From Firmicutes bacterium AM41-11 (GTDB lineage: Bacteria; Bacillota_I; Bacilli_A; Erysipelotrichales; Erysipelotrichaceae), in the NCBI GenBank assembly GCA_003480165.1, contig QUIQ01000004.1, positions 1 to 64,000 of the forward strand: a stretch of 64,000 bases of DNA, written 5' to 3'. The notes below the pieces were generated by a model. It had not been told where the DNA came from. It ran no database searches and worked only from the letters and a program-made list of their open reading frames with translations. Of this stretch, positions 27,340 to 36,341 are shown in pieces (the first letter of the stretch is position 1; every line of letters starts with the position of its first letter). A program made the translations under genes and the position numbers.

Positions 27340-27825
27340 GTGAGTATGAATGAATTTCTTTCGGCAGTAGCACAATTTTTTGGTTATATTTTGCCTGTTG
27401 TTGGAGTCATTGCATTGGTTTATCTGGCTTTATTATTTAAAAAATTGATTGAAACATTAAAAGCTGTAGATAAAACTTTGACAATAGTAGATTCACAAGT
27501 GCAAAAACTGGATCAACCATTGGAAACTGTCGCAAATGTATCAAAAACGGTCGATGATGCGAATACGAAAGTTCGTGAAATGGCGGTTTCAACATCTAAG
27601 AGTATTGTGAATAATTCCGAGAAACTTAAATCTTGGGTGAGCGAAAAGAAAGAAAATGGAAAAGTAAAAGAGAGCACCGAATCAATGAAAGAATGGTTAA
27701 ATGATACCAAAAATTTGATTAAAGATGGTGTAGGAACACTGGGTGATACCTTATCGGATACAATCCAATCGAAAAAAGATTCAATTCGTGAATACCCTGT
27801 GATTCACGAACAGGAGGATAAATAA
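27340..27825 (+). CDS. DUF948 membrane protein (YtxG-like)
   Basis: The product has 161 residues: one membrane helix at about 10-30 (FFGYILPVVGVIALVYLALLF), then a long amphipathic coiled coil (LIETLKAVDKTLTIVDSQVQ and on) and a charged tail, the DUF948 layout. AGAGGTGATT sits 7 nt before GTG 27340, so I take GTG as the start; ATG 27346 would be 13 nt away. The order murC-ytxG-x-ccpA is the same as murC-ytxG-ytxH with ccpA nearby in Bacillus. Its role in the envelope or stress response is not established. Confidence 0.82.
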   Translation: MSMNEFLSAVAQFFGYILPVVGVIALVYLALLFKKLIETLKAVDKTLTIVDSQVQKLDQPLETVANVSKTVDDANTKVREMAVSTSKSIVNNSEKLKSWVSEKKENGKVKESTESMKEWLNDTKNLIKDGVGTLGDTLSDTIQSKKDSIREYPVIHEQEDK

Positions 27826-27826
27826 C

Positions 27827-28423
27827 ATGAGTGAAGAAATGAATAATAATGAACAAGTGCAAACCAATGAAGAAACCCTAAATCAAGTAAAAGAAAGTGT
27901 TGTTGAAAACTTGGAAGAGAGTTCGGTTAAAGAATTGGATGCTTTGCGCGAAGACAATAATAGCGAAAATCAAAAAGTTGTTGATGATGCGCAAAAGAAA
28001 CTTTCGGATATTTTTGAAGATTTGCGTAATGTGATTCAAGACAATTCGGATCCAGAAAAGATCAAAGAAAACTTCAATAATTCTCGTGAAAAAGTTTTAG
28101 ATATTTTAGAAAATACTCGTAAAAAGGCTGTTGAAGTATCGAATAGTGATAATTTCAAACAAACTATTGATGCAGGAAAAGATTTCCTTGAAGGGGCTGG
28201 CGGCATGATTAGCGATGGTTTTAAAGCAGGCGCTGATTTATTGATGTCCAATGACAATATTGCAGATTTTGTCAATAAAGCTAATGCCCGTTTGGATGTT
28301 TTACGTGATAGTGAAGGTTTGAAAAAAGGCGTTGATGCAGCCGAGGAATTAACGAACAAAGTGAATCAGTCTGTCTTTGGGGCTATTCAAAAGTTCTTTG
28401 ATAAAAAAGGTGGAGAAGAATAA
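27827..28423 (+). CDS. Hypothetical acidic coiled-coil protein in ytxH position
   Basis: I do not recognise a family. The 198-residue product is strongly acidic and helical. A Gln/Asn/Glu-rich start (SEEMNNNEQVQTNEET) is followed by an apolipophorin-like series of amphipathic helices (KKLSDIFEDLRNVIQ; REKVLDILENTRKKAVEV; AEELTNKVNQSVFGAIQKFF). There is no hydrophobic membrane segment, unlike YtxH. AGGAGG precedes the ATG. It lies between the DUF948 gene and ccpA, 2 nt from each, so the three are one operon. Confidence 0.7.
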   Translation: MSEEMNNNEQVQTNEETLNQVKESVVENLEESSVKELDALREDNNSENQKVVDDAQKKLSDIFEDLRNVIQDNSDPEKIKENFNNSREKVLDILENTRKKAVEVSNSDNFKQTIDAGKDFLEGAGGMISDGFKAGADLLMSNDNIADFVNKANARLDVLRDSEGLKKGVDAAEELTNKVNQSVFGAIQKFFDKKGGEE

Positions 28424-28425
28424 GA

Positions 28426-29433
28426 ATGAAACGTATTACGATTTATGATGTTGCAAAAGAAGCCGATGTATCTTTGGCTACGGTTAGCCGGGTTATCAAT
28501 GATAGCAATGTAGTTCGCGAAGATACCCGTTTGCGCGTTCAACAAGCGATTGATAAATTGGGTTATAAACCTAATGCGATTGCGCAAGGACTGGCTTTAT
28601 CAAAAACTACGACTATTTCTATTGTGATGGGAGAAAAGTTATTCTCTTACAATGAAAAAATACTCAACGGTTTAATGGATGTTGCGAAAATCTACAATTA
28701 CAATATTATGTTTCATACCACCAGCAAGGGTATTTCTAAAATGCAGGATGTCATTGAATCCATCATTAAATCACGTGTCGATGGGGTTATTTTATTCAAT
28801 GATAATTTCTCTGAAGAAGAAATGGAAGTTCTACAAGAATATCAAATTCCTATGGTTGTGGTAGGTAGTCGTATTCCTAAGACAGATATCGCGAATGTTG
28901 GAAATGTGTATATTGATTTTGAATCCTTAGCTTATGAGCTAGTAAAATCTTGTTTTGAAAAAGGTATTACCGATATCTCTTTGGTGGAAGATAAATTGAA
29001 CCTTAGCATGATGGAACAATTAAAATCTGGTGTAGATAAAGCTTATGAAGAAAAGGGTTTGAAATTCGATAAGTATATTTCGTATAACGATTCGTATAAA
29101 TCAAGCTATGTTTACTTTACAGAATACTACAAGACGCATCAACCAAGTAAAGTGGTTATTACCTTGCGTGACTCTCAAGCTATAGCGTTCTTAAATGCAA
29201 CCAGCGAAGCAGGTTATGATGTGCCAAAAGATGCGCAGATGGTTTGTGTTTTGAATAACAAGTATTTAACGATGGTTCGTCCTCATATTTCTTCTTATAA
29301 CATTCCGGAATATGATATGGGAGCCGTTGCGATGCGATTGTTGACAAAAATGCTTGTAGAAGAAAACAATAGTAAATTAGATAAAAATATCGAAATGAGT
29401 TATAGTTTCTTAGCTCGTTCAACTACAAAATAG
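28426..29433 (+). CDS. ccpA: Catabolite control protein A (LacI family)
   Basis: LacI/GalR regulator of 335 residues. The N-terminal helix-turn-helix and hinge read TIYDVAKEADVSLATVSRVI and GYKPNAIAQGLALSKTTT, close to CcpA of Bacillus. The periplasmic-binding-like domain fills the rest. CcpA with HPr-Ser-P binds cre sites in carbon catabolite control. A cre-like sequence precedes its operon. The gene starts 2 nt after the upstream stop with GGAGAAG as ribosome site. The call of CcpA rather than another LacI member rests on the hinge match and gene order. Confidence 0.83.
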   Translation: MKRITIYDVAKEADVSLATVSRVINDSNVVREDTRLRVQQAIDKLGYKPNAIAQGLALSKTTTISIVMGEKLFSYNEKILNGLMDVAKIYNYNIMFHTTSKGISKMQDVIESIIKSRVDGVILFNDNFSEEEMEVLQEYQIPMVVVGSRIPKTDIANVGNVYIDFESLAYELVKSCFEKGITDISLVEDKLNLSMMEQLKSGVDKAYEEKGLKFDKYISYNDSYKSSYVYFTEYYKTHQPSKVVITLRDSQAIAFLNATSEAGYDVPKDAQMVCVLNNKYLTMVRPHISSYNIPEYDMGAVAMRLLTKMLVEENNSKLDKNIEMSYSFLARSTTK

Positions 29434-29437
29434 AAGG

Positions 29438-29462
29438 GAACTGCTTTGCAGTTCTTTTTTTT
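29438..29462 (+). terminator. ccpA terminator
   Basis: GAACTGC pairs with GCAGTTC over TTT, followed by eight T. The loop and 3' arm also hold the -35 of the ybeY promoter. Confidence 0.9.
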
Positions 29463-29473
29463 ATTGGTATACT
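29446..29473 (+). promoter_or_regulatory. ybeY promoter, leaderless
   Basis: TTGCAG (29446-29451), 16 bp, TGG-TATACT (29468-29473). The ybeY ATG starts 6 nt after the -10 and no Shine-Dalgarno is present. Confidence 0.6.
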
Positions 29474-29479
29474 TAGACT

Positions 29480-29935
29480 ATGGAAATTATATTTACAAAT
29501 GAAGCAAAAGATAAATCCGTTTATCGTTATAAAAAAGATTTTATGCGTATTTTTGAAAGAGCATGTGAAGTGATTCAACGACCTGGAGACTGGTCTTTGT
29601 CTGTGATTTATGTTACGCCGCAACAAATTCATGAAATCAATCGGGACTATCGTCATGTCGATCGTCCTACCGATGTAATCAGTTTTGCCTTGCAAGATGA
29701 TATGGAAGACGCCTATGTACAAGAAGACATGTATGAATTAGGTGATATTTTCATTAATGTAGAAGCAATTCGTAATCAAGCGAAAGAGTATGGACATTCG
29801 ATTCGGCGTGAGGCATGTTTCTTGTTCTGCCACGGTTTATTGCATTTGATGGGCTATGATCATATGACAAGTGAAGAGGAAAAAGAAATGTTTTCTTTAC
29901 AGGATGTGATATTAGATGAAGTGGTTCGTAGGTAG
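29480..29935 (+). CDS. ybeY: Endoribonuclease YbeY (rRNA maturation factor)
   Basis: Metal-dependent ribonuclease needed for 16S rRNA 3' end processing and ribosome quality control. The 151 residues include STPTDVLSF-type RPTDVISFAL near 68 and the metal motif HGLLHLMGYDH near 115 with its three His. It leads the conserved ybeY-dgkA-era-recO operon. The start has no Shine-Dalgarno; a TATACT box lies 6 nt upstream, so translation is probably leaderless. It overlaps dgkA by 20 nt. Confidence 0.95.
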   Translation: MEIIFTNEAKDKSVYRYKKDFMRIFERACEVIQRPGDWSLSVIYVTPQQIHEINRDYRHVDRPTDVISFALQDDMEDAYVQEDMYELGDIFINVEAIRNQAKEYGHSIRREACFLFCHGLLHLMGYDHMTSEEEKEMFSLQDVILDEVVRR

Positions 29936-30260
29936 ATTTTATTATGCCTTTCAAGGCTTTCAACAATGTGTAAAAGATCATAGTATTTTTCTACAGATGA
30001 TTTTTGGATGCATTGTTTTTCTATGTGGAATTTTCTTTCATTGTTCCAAACTTGACTGGGTTATTTTAGTTTGGTCTATTGGTTTAGTGATTGCTGCAGA
30101 AATCTTTAATTCTTGTATTGAAGGATGTGTAGATTACATTAGTTTAAAAAAGGATTCCCGTGCGAAAAAAATCAAAGATATGGCCGCAAGTGCCGTATTT
30201 GTGATTAGCGTTTGTGCAGCAATTTCGGGATTACTTGTCTTTGTGCCTAAAATAGTATAG
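29916..30260 (+). CDS. dgkA: Diacylglycerol/undecaprenol kinase (DgkA family)
   Basis: Small membrane kinase, in Gram-positives mainly an undecaprenol kinase that recycles the lipid carrier. The 114 residues show three hydrophobic helices, with the signature VIAAEIFNSCIEGCVDYI near 65 that carries the catalytic Glu and Asn. It overlaps ybeY by 20 nt and is followed by era, the usual order. AGGATGTGAT is the likely ribosome site. Confidence 0.92.
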   Translation: MKWFVGRFYYAFQGFQQCVKDHSIFLQMIFGCIVFLCGIFFHCSKLDWVILVWSIGLVIAAEIFNSCIEGCVDYISLKKDSRAKKIKDMAASAVFVISVCAAISGLLVFVPKIV

Positions 30261-30271
30261 GAGGAATTTTT

Positions 30272-31168
30272 ATGTATCGTTCTGGTTTTATTGCCATTGT
30301 TGGGCGGCCTAACGCTGGAAAGAGTACTTTATTGAATAGCCTTTTAAAAGAGAAAATCGCTATTAGTTCGGATAAGCCAAATACGACTCGCAATAATATT
30401 GCGGGTATTTTAACGCAAGAAGATTGTCAATATGTCTTTGTGGATACACCTGGCATACATAAACCGCAACAACAATTAGGTCGCATTCTCAATAAAAATG
30501 CCTATACCGCTATGGAAGATTGTGATGTTATTGCCTGGATCATTGATTGTACGCAACCATTTGGTCGTGGTGATACGTTTATTTTAGAGCGTATTAAAAA
30601 GCTTCATAAACCAACTTTGTTGCTTCTAAATAAAGTGGATATGCTTACCAAAGATGAATTGATGAAAGCTTGTTTAGCATGGCAAGAACAATATAATTTT
30701 GATGAATTGATTCCTATCAGCGCCTTAGAAAAAGATAACTTAGATGAGTTATTGCGCGTTTTTAAAGCATACTTGCCAGAAGGTCTAGCCATGTTTCCAG
30801 AAGAGATGAAAAGTGATCATGATGAAACTTTTCAAATGTGTGAAATTGTTCGCGAAAAGATTTTAAAACGGACAAATCAAGAAATTCCTCATAGTATTGC
30901 GGTTGTCTTGGAAAGTCGAAAAGAAGATGAAAACCACATGGATCTAGGTATGCTTGTGATTGTAGATAAACCAAGTCAAAAAGGAATACTCATTGGTAAA
31001 CAAGCAAAGATGATTCGCTCTATTCGCTTGGCCAGTCAAAAAGAACTGAGTGAAAAGTTTCATAAAAAAGTACATTTAGATCTTTATGTTCGTGTGGAAA
31101 AGAATTGGCGTAATCAACATGAAAAAATCAAAGAGTTTGGACTGGATGAGTTAGATGACAACGATTGA
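30272..31168 (+). CDS. era: GTPase Era
   Basis: Essential GTPase that binds the 3' end of 16S rRNA during 30S assembly. The 298 residues show G1 GRPNAGKS, switch region NTTRNNIAGI, G3 DTPGIHKP, and G4 NKVD. The C-terminal KH domain includes GILIGKQAKMIRSI. GGAGG overlaps the dgkA stop. It overlaps recO by 14 nt. Confidence 0.97.
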   Translation: MYRSGFIAIVGRPNAGKSTLLNSLLKEKIAISSDKPNTTRNNIAGILTQEDCQYVFVDTPGIHKPQQQLGRILNKNAYTAMEDCDVIAWIIDCTQPFGRGDTFILERIKKLHKPTLLLLNKVDMLTKDELMKACLAWQEQYNFDELIPISALEKDNLDELLRVFKAYLPEGLAMFPEEMKSDHDETFQMCEIVREKILKRTNQEIPHSIAVVLESRKEDENHMDLGMLVIVDKPSQKGILIGKQAKMIRSIRLASQKELSEKFHKKVHLDLYVRVEKNWRNQHEKIKEFGLDELDDND

Positions 31169-31880
31169 GTTGGAGGCTTTGATTCTTCAAACCCAACCTT
31201 ATAAGGAAAAAGATGCGATTGTTACTATTTTAACCAAAGATAAAAAAATGAATATTCTTGCTCGTGGTATCTTGTCAAAACAATCAAAAAATCGATCTTT
31301 GATGCAACCCTTTAGTCTTGTTTCTATAACGATTCAAGAACGAGCACGGGGATTTTCTCTGTTATTATATGGTAACGTCAAAAAATACTATTTTCATATT
31401 TTAGAAGATTTGGAAGATCAATCGCTTTGTTTTGTCTTGTCTGATTTGGTGACATTTCTTAAACCATCCGATGAGATATTTTTCCTCTATCAATCTTGTT
31501 GGTCGGCGTTTCATCAAAAAGATGCAAAAGCTTATGGGTATGCCTGCCTTATCGCAAAACAAGTAATCATTCAACAAGGGATTGTACCTTATTTTGATGG
31601 TTGTGTATCTTGTGGTCGTACGAATCGTCTTACTACGATAGGTATCAAAGAAGGGGGCTTTTTATGTACGGCTTGCAATGGCTACCGCTATCCAACTTTA
31701 TCTAAAGAAACGCTTGTTCGTTATCTTTCTTTCTTCCGTATCTCTTCTGCTCATCAACAAGATTTACTGGAAAAGGTGCAGTTTACCATAGATGATTTTC
31801 TGTTTTGGATGGATTGGATTCAGTATCACTTGGATTATCCGTTTAAAAGCTTAACTTTTTTGCAATCCATTCACGAATAG
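31155..31880 (+). CDS. recO: DNA repair protein RecO
   Basis: Mediator that helps load RecA on SSB-coated DNA. The 241 residues carry an N-terminal OB fold (EALILQTQPYKEKDAIVTIL) and a zinc-finger pair, CVSCGR and CTAC, near 152 and 172, with a helical C-terminal domain. It begins inside era, 14 nt before the era stop. A hairpin with T-run lies about 35 nt after the stop, though a -10 box for glyS lies before that hairpin. Confidence 0.93.
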   Translation: MTTIELEALILQTQPYKEKDAIVTILTKDKKMNILARGILSKQSKNRSLMQPFSLVSITIQERARGFSLLLYGNVKKYYFHILEDLEDQSLCFVLSDLVTFLKPSDEIFFLYQSCWSAFHQKDAKAYGYACLIAKQVIIQQGIVPYFDGCVSCGRTNRLTTIGIKEGGFLCTACNGYRYPTLSKETLVRYLSFFRISSAHQQDLLEKVQFTIDDFLFWMDWIQYHLDYPFKSLTFLQSIHE

Positions 31881-31906
31881 GCATGGTACTTTTAAAAAAT
31901 TTGGAG

Positions 31907-31945
31907 TATAATAATAAGGTACATTTTTGTACCTTTTTTTGGTAC
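31907..31945 (+). promoter_or_regulatory. glyS promoter with terminator-like hairpin and alternative pairing
   Basis: TATAAT (31907-31912) is followed at once by AAGGTAC (31916-31922), which pairs with GTACCTT (31929-31935). Seven T run from 31934 to 31940. A third element, GGTAC (31941-31945), can pair with the same GTACC, excluding the first hairpin. It is either the recO terminator or a very short attenuator for glyS. No T-box is present. Confidence 0.5.
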
Positions 31946-31968
31946 GAATAGAAACGGAGAATCGAATT

Positions 31969-33348
31969 ATGGAAGGTAAATCATTCAATGATGTAGTAGC
32001 ACATATGAAGAATTCTGGTTTTGTTTACCAGGGTTCAGAAATTTACGGAGGTCTATCCAATACTTGGGATTTTGGACCTTTGGGAATTGAATTAAAAAAT
32101 AATATTAAAAATGCATGGTGGAAACGTTTTATTCAAGAAAACCCTAATAATGTGGGTATTCAATCTGCCATTTTAATGAATCCTGAAGTTTGGGTTGCAA
32201 GTGGTCACGTTGGTGGCTTTAGTGATCCATTAATGGATTGTAAAGAGTGTAAATCTCGTTTTAGAGCCGATCAATTAATCGAAGATGCTACGCATCATGA
32301 AGTGAGCGCTTCCGGTATGACTAATGAAGAAATGGAAAACTTCATTCGTGATCATGAAATCGCTTGTCCAAAATGTGGCGCAAAGAACTTTACGGAAATC
32401 CGTCAATTTAACTTGATGTTTAAAACATTCCAAGGAGTTCTAGAAGATGCCAAGAGTACGATTTATTTGCGCCCTGAAACAGCTCAGGGAATTTTTGTGA
32501 ACTTTAAAAATGTGCAACGTAGTATGCGTAAGAAAGTGCCATTTGGAATTGGCCAGGTTGGTAAAAGTTTCCGAAATGAAATTACGCCAGGTAACTTTAT
32601 TTTCCGTACTCGTGAATTTGAACAGATGGAATTGGAATTCTTCTGTAAACCAGGTACCGATTTAGAATGGTTTGATTACTATTGTAAAGCTTGTGTTCAA
32701 TTCTTGAAGGATTTAGGTATTGATGAAAACAATTTACGTTTACGTCCTCATGATCCAGAAGAATTAGCGCATTATTCAAATGGTACAAGTGATATTGAGT
32801 ATAACTTCTCAGATCCTATTGGATGGGGAGAATTATGGGGTATTGCCGATCGTACCGATTTCGATTTAAAAGCTCATCAAGAACACAGTAAACAATCTTT
32901 GGAATATTTTGATCCAACAACGAATGAAAAATATATTCCTTATGTCATTGAACCAAGTGTTGGTGTAGAACGTTTGATTTTAGCTGTTATGAGTGATGCT
33001 TATACGGTAGAGACATTAGATAATGATTCACGTACTGTTTTGAAATTGCATCCATTCTTAGCTCCATATAAAGTAGCCATTTTACCTTTAAGCAAAAAGT
33101 TAAGTGATCAAGCAATGGACGTATTTAATACATTAAGTCCTAAATTTAGCTGTACATATGACGAAGCAGGAAGTATCGGTAAACGTTATCGTCGTCAAGA
33201 TGCAGTAGGAACACCTTATTGTGTCACTATTGATTTTGAGACCGCAAATGATCATTGTGTAACAATTCGTAATCGCGATACGATGGAACAAGAACGTATT
33301 GCCTTGGATGAATTAGAAGCTTATATTTCAAGTCGTATTCAATTCTAG
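31969..33348 (+). CDS. glyS: Glycyl-tRNA synthetase (single-chain alpha2 type)
   Basis: Class II synthetase that charges tRNA-Gly. The 459 residues are of the dimeric type and not the GlyQ/GlyS tetramer. Visible blocks are [27 protein letters not shown] near 165, [10 protein letters not shown] near 200, [22 protein letters not shown], and the anticodon domain near the end. GGAG lies 9 nt before ATG 31969; the longer frame starts inside the upstream hairpin and is rejected. dnaG and rpoD follow, as in many Firmicutes. Control is not by T-box, unlike alaS, leuS, tyrS and ileS here. Confidence 0.97.
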   Translation: MEGKSFNDVVAHMKNSGFVYQGSEIYGGLSNTWDFGPLGIELKNNIKNAWWKRFIQENPNNVGIQSAILMNPEVWVASGHVGGFSDPLMDCKECKSRFRADQLIEDATHHEVSASGMTNEEMENFIRDHEIACPKCGAKNFTEIRQFNLMFKTFQGVLEDAKSTIYLRPETAQGIFVNFKNVQRSMRKKVPFGIGQVGKSFRNEITPGNFIFRTREFEQMELEFFCKPGTDLEWFDYYCKACVQFLKDLGIDENNLRLRPHDPEELAHYSNGTSDIEYNFSDPIGWGELWGIADRTDFDLKAHQEHSKQSLEYFDPTTNEKYIPYVIEPSVGVERLILAVMSDAYTVETLDNDSRTVLKLHPFLAPYKVAILPLSKKLSDQAMDVFNTLSPKFSCTYDEAGSIGKRYRRQDAVGTPYCVTIDFETANDHCVTIRNRDTMEQERIALDELEAYISSRIQF

Positions 33349-33359
33349 TAGGTGATCTT

Positions 33360-35111
33360 TTGAGTTGGATTAAAGAAGAGGAGTTAAAGGCGATACGTGC
33401 CAGAGCCGATATTGTAGATATTCTCTCGCGTTATATTACTTTGAATAAACAAGGTAAGAACTATACTGCCCTTTGCCCCTTTCATGACGATCATGATCCA
33501 AGTTTGTTTATTTCTACGGATAAACAGATTTATAAATGTTTTGTCTGCGGCGCTGGAGGCGATGTCTTTACCTTTGTTCAACATATGGAACAGATATCGT
33601 TTCCTGAAGCGGTTGCGAAAGTTGCTGATTTAATTGGCTTTCCACTTTCTGTTGCATTGCCTTCTAAGACAAAAAAAGCCGATCCCAATGAAAAGTATTA
33701 CGATATTCTGCAAACCTATATTGAATTCATGCAATATGAATTAAATAGTGAAGAAGGGGCTATTGCCTATCAATATTTAAAACGGCGAAAAGTGAATGAA
33801 GACATTTTGAAGCGATTTGAAATAGGTTATGCCCCAAGTTCTGCACAAAGCTTGCGCTTTTTAGAGGCAAAACGATTTGCGATGGATGATTTAGAGGATA
33901 TTGGTTTAGTATCGGATCATTATGCAACGTTCCAAGATCGTTTTGTGATACCGATTCATGATGCGCATGGCCATCCGGTTGGTTTTACAGCGCGACGTTT
34001 AAATGATGAAGATAATGTCGCAAAGTATATCAACTCTTCGCAGAATAAAATCTATGAAAAAGGAAAACTCGTTTTTAACTATCATCGTGCTGGTCGTTTT
34101 GCGCGTAAGAGTAAACGGGTTATCTTAGTAGAAGGTGCGATGGATGTCTTAGCTTTTGAAAAAGCGGATATTCATGAAAGTATTGCTTGTCTTGGTACGG
34201 CTTGTACAGATTTTCAATGTAATTTGATTAAACAATTACATGTTCCTGTTACAGTTTGTTATGACGGGGATCGTGCGGGACAAAATGCAACTTATAAATT
34301 TGTGAAGATGGCCATCAAAGAACACATGGATGTCATGATTGTTAAAAACACAACTTCGAAAGACCCCGATGAAATATTTGATCAAGGGGGAAAAGAAGAG
34401 TTGGAGGCGTTTGTCAATCGCACGATTTCACCGGTTGATTTCTTATTTGATTATTTGTTATTCCAATACAATTTGGAGAATTACGAAGATAAAAAAGCGT
34501 ATGCACAAGAGTTATTTGAAGCTGTCAATTTAACTTGTAGTGAATTTGAAAAGGCTGCCTACCTAACTCGCATTAAAAAGGATACGGGGTTTGATTTTAC
34601 CCATGTTCTACCATCTGTGCAGCCTACAATTTCTAAGCATAAATCTTCGGTTTACTTCAAGCCGATCGTTCGTCCTTTAGATGGTCGTTTACATGCGGAA
34701 CAAGATGCTTTGAATATGATTCTATTAAGTAAAGATGCTTCAAATACTTTTAAGTCAGAAATCGGCTTTTTTAAAGATGAGCGTTGCCAGCAGTTATCTT
34801 TATATTGTTACGATATCTATCGTCAACAAGATCATATTGATTTAGATTCACTACTGGCAAGAATCAATGAAGAAGATATTCGTATGTATTTATTGAATCT
34901 TTGGAATGACCCACATCGTTTGATGACTTACGATGATACGTATTTCCAAGATATCTTACAAAAAATCAAGGAATGTACGGTACAAGAACAAATTGATCAA
35001 ATCAATCAAGAGATTGAAAAAATTGCCGATCCTATAGAAAAAGCACGTTTAGCAACGTCGAAAATACAATTGATAAAAAAAAGAAATGTTTTACAGAAAA
35101 AGGGAGGATAA
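33360..35111 (+). CDS. dnaG: DNA primase
   Basis: Makes RNA primers at the replication fork. The 583 residues hold the CHC2 zinc finger (CPFHDDHDPSLF then KCFVCGAGGD, near 40-65), the TOPRIM core (LVEGAMDVLA near 258, CYDGDRAGQNA near 300), and a C-terminal helicase-binding domain. The start is a TTG at 33360: AGGTGATC, a perfect anti-Shine-Dalgarno match, lies 2 nt before it, and no ATG follows in a sensible place. It is 11 nt from glyS and 6 nt from rpoD, forming the classic primase-sigma operon. Confidence 0.96.
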   Translation: MSWIKEEELKAIRARADIVDILSRYITLNKQGKNYTALCPFHDDHDPSLFISTDKQIYKCFVCGAGGDVFTFVQHMEQISFPEAVAKVADLIGFPLSVALPSKTKKADPNEKYYDILQTYIEFMQYELNSEEGAIAYQYLKRRKVNEDILKRFEIGYAPSSAQSLRFLEAKRFAMDDLEDIGLVSDHYATFQDRFVIPIHDAHGHPVGFTARRLNDEDNVAKYINSSQNKIYEKGKLVFNYHRAGRFARKSKRVILVEGAMDVLAFEKADIHESIACLGTACTDFQCNLIKQLHVPVTVCYDGDRAGQNATYKFVKMAIKEHMDVMIVKNTTSKDPDEIFDQGGKEELEAFVNRTISPVDFLFDYLLFQYNLENYEDKKAYAQELFEAVNLTCSEFEKAAYLTRIKKDTGFDFTHVLPSVQPTISKHKSSVYFKPIVRPLDGRLHAEQDALNMILLSKDASNTFKSEIGFFKDERCQQLSLYCYDIYRQQDHIDLDSLLARINEEDIRMYLLNLWNDPHRLMTYDDTYFQDILQKIKECTVQEQIDQINQEIEKIADPIEKARLATSKIQLIKKRNVLQKKGG

Positions 35112-35117
35112 GAACCT

Positions 35118-36341
35118 ATGGCGCAAAAATCAAAAACCATAAAACCATTTAAATCAATCGATGAATGTAAAGAATACCTCATTCATGCAACGGAAGCTGA
35201 TCAACAGATTTCCCAAAATGATGTAATGGAAGCCATCAGTAAATTGAATCTATCCGATGATGATATGGATACACTTTTCAATTGGTGTGACGAAAACGAT
35301 ATCACATTTATGGATGATTCCGAAGAGGATGTGGACTTTGATGAGGATGCAGTTGAAGAAGATGATGATTCATTAAGTGATGATATTTCTGAATTGGAAA
35401 AAACATTTGCTTCTAGTTCGCATGCCAAAATTAATGATCCAGTCAAAATGTATTTAAAAGAAATTGGTCAAATTCCTTTGTTGGATCCAAAAGAAGAGCC
35501 GGTTATCGCAAAACGTATTCAAGATCGTGAAGATGCTTTGCAAGAAATGAAAGACAATCCCGATATGTCGGAAGATCGAAAAAAAGAATTGGCCAGCATT
35601 ATTGCCGATGGGGAAGAAGCTAAACAAACTTTAATTTCTTCAAACTTGCGTCTAGTCGTTTCTATTGCTAAAAAATATGTCGGCCGTGGTATGTTGTTCC
35701 TGGATTTGATTCAAGAAGGGAACTGCGGTTTGATTAAGGCGGTAGATAAATTTGATTATAAAAAAGGATTTAAATTTTCTACGTATGCCACATGGTGGAT
35801 TCGTCAATCTATAACGCGTGCGATTGCGGACCAAGCACGTACAATCCGTATTCCTGTTCATATGGTTGAAACAATCAATAAGTTGACCCGTATCCAAAGA
35901 CAATTGGTGCAAGATTTAGGTCGTGATCCTCTACCAGAAGAAATTGCGGAAAAGATGGAAAATATCACAGCAGATAAAGTTCGTGAAATTCAAAAAATTG
36001 CCTTAGATCCTGTTTCACTTGAAACGCCAATTGGGGAAGAAGATGATTCGCATTTAGGGGACTTTATCGAAGATAAAGAAACGTTATCACCTGATGACTA
36101 TACGAACAATCAATTGTTGAAAGATGAAATCAACAGTATTCTTCAAGGTTTAACGGAACGTGAAGAAAAAGTATTACGTTTGCGTTTTGGTTTGGAAGAT
36201 GGTCGTACACGGACTCTAGAAGAAGTTGGAAAAGAATTCAACGTTACGCGTGAAAGAATCCGTCAGATTGAAGCCAAGGCGATTCGTAAATTAAAGAAAC
36301 CAAATCGTGCGAAACGTTTAAAAGATTTTATCAAGTCATGA
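35118..36341 (+). CDS. rpoD: Primary sigma factor RpoD (SigA)
   Basis: Housekeeping sigma factor, 407 residues. An acidic N-terminal region 1.1 ([19 protein letters not shown]) is followed by region 1.2 ([20 protein letters not shown]). Region 2 has the -10 reading helix ([20 protein letters not shown]), then region 3, and region 4 ([20 protein letters not shown]) that reads the -35. GGAGG precedes the ATG. It overlaps trmK by 4 nt. Confidence 0.98.
   Translation: MAQKSKTIKPFKSIDECKEYLIHATEADQQISQNDVMEAISKLNLSDDDMDTLFNWCDENDITFMDDSEEDVDFDEDAVEEDDDSLSDDISELEKTFASSSHAKINDPVKMYLKEIGQIPLLDPKEEPVIAKRIQDREDALQEMKDNPDMSEDRKKELASIIADGEEAKQTLISSNLRLVVSIAKKYVGRGMLFLDLIQEGNCGLIKAVDKFDYKKGFKFSTYATWWIRQSITRAIADQARTIRIPVHMVETINKLTRIQRQLVQDLGRDPLPEEIAEKMENITADKVREIQKIALDPVSLETPIGEEDDSHLGDFIEDKETLSPDDYTNNQLLKDEINSILQGLTEREEKVLRLRFGLEDGRTRTLEEVGKEFNVTRERIRQIEAKAIRKLKKPNRAKRLKDFIKS

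Noticed and set aside
31943..31950. TACGAATA, the streptococcal ComX box sequence, before glyS
   Set aside because: glyS is not a competence gene and the eight bases lie inside a repeated GGTAC context. The two competence operons here do not carry this box, so chance is more likely.
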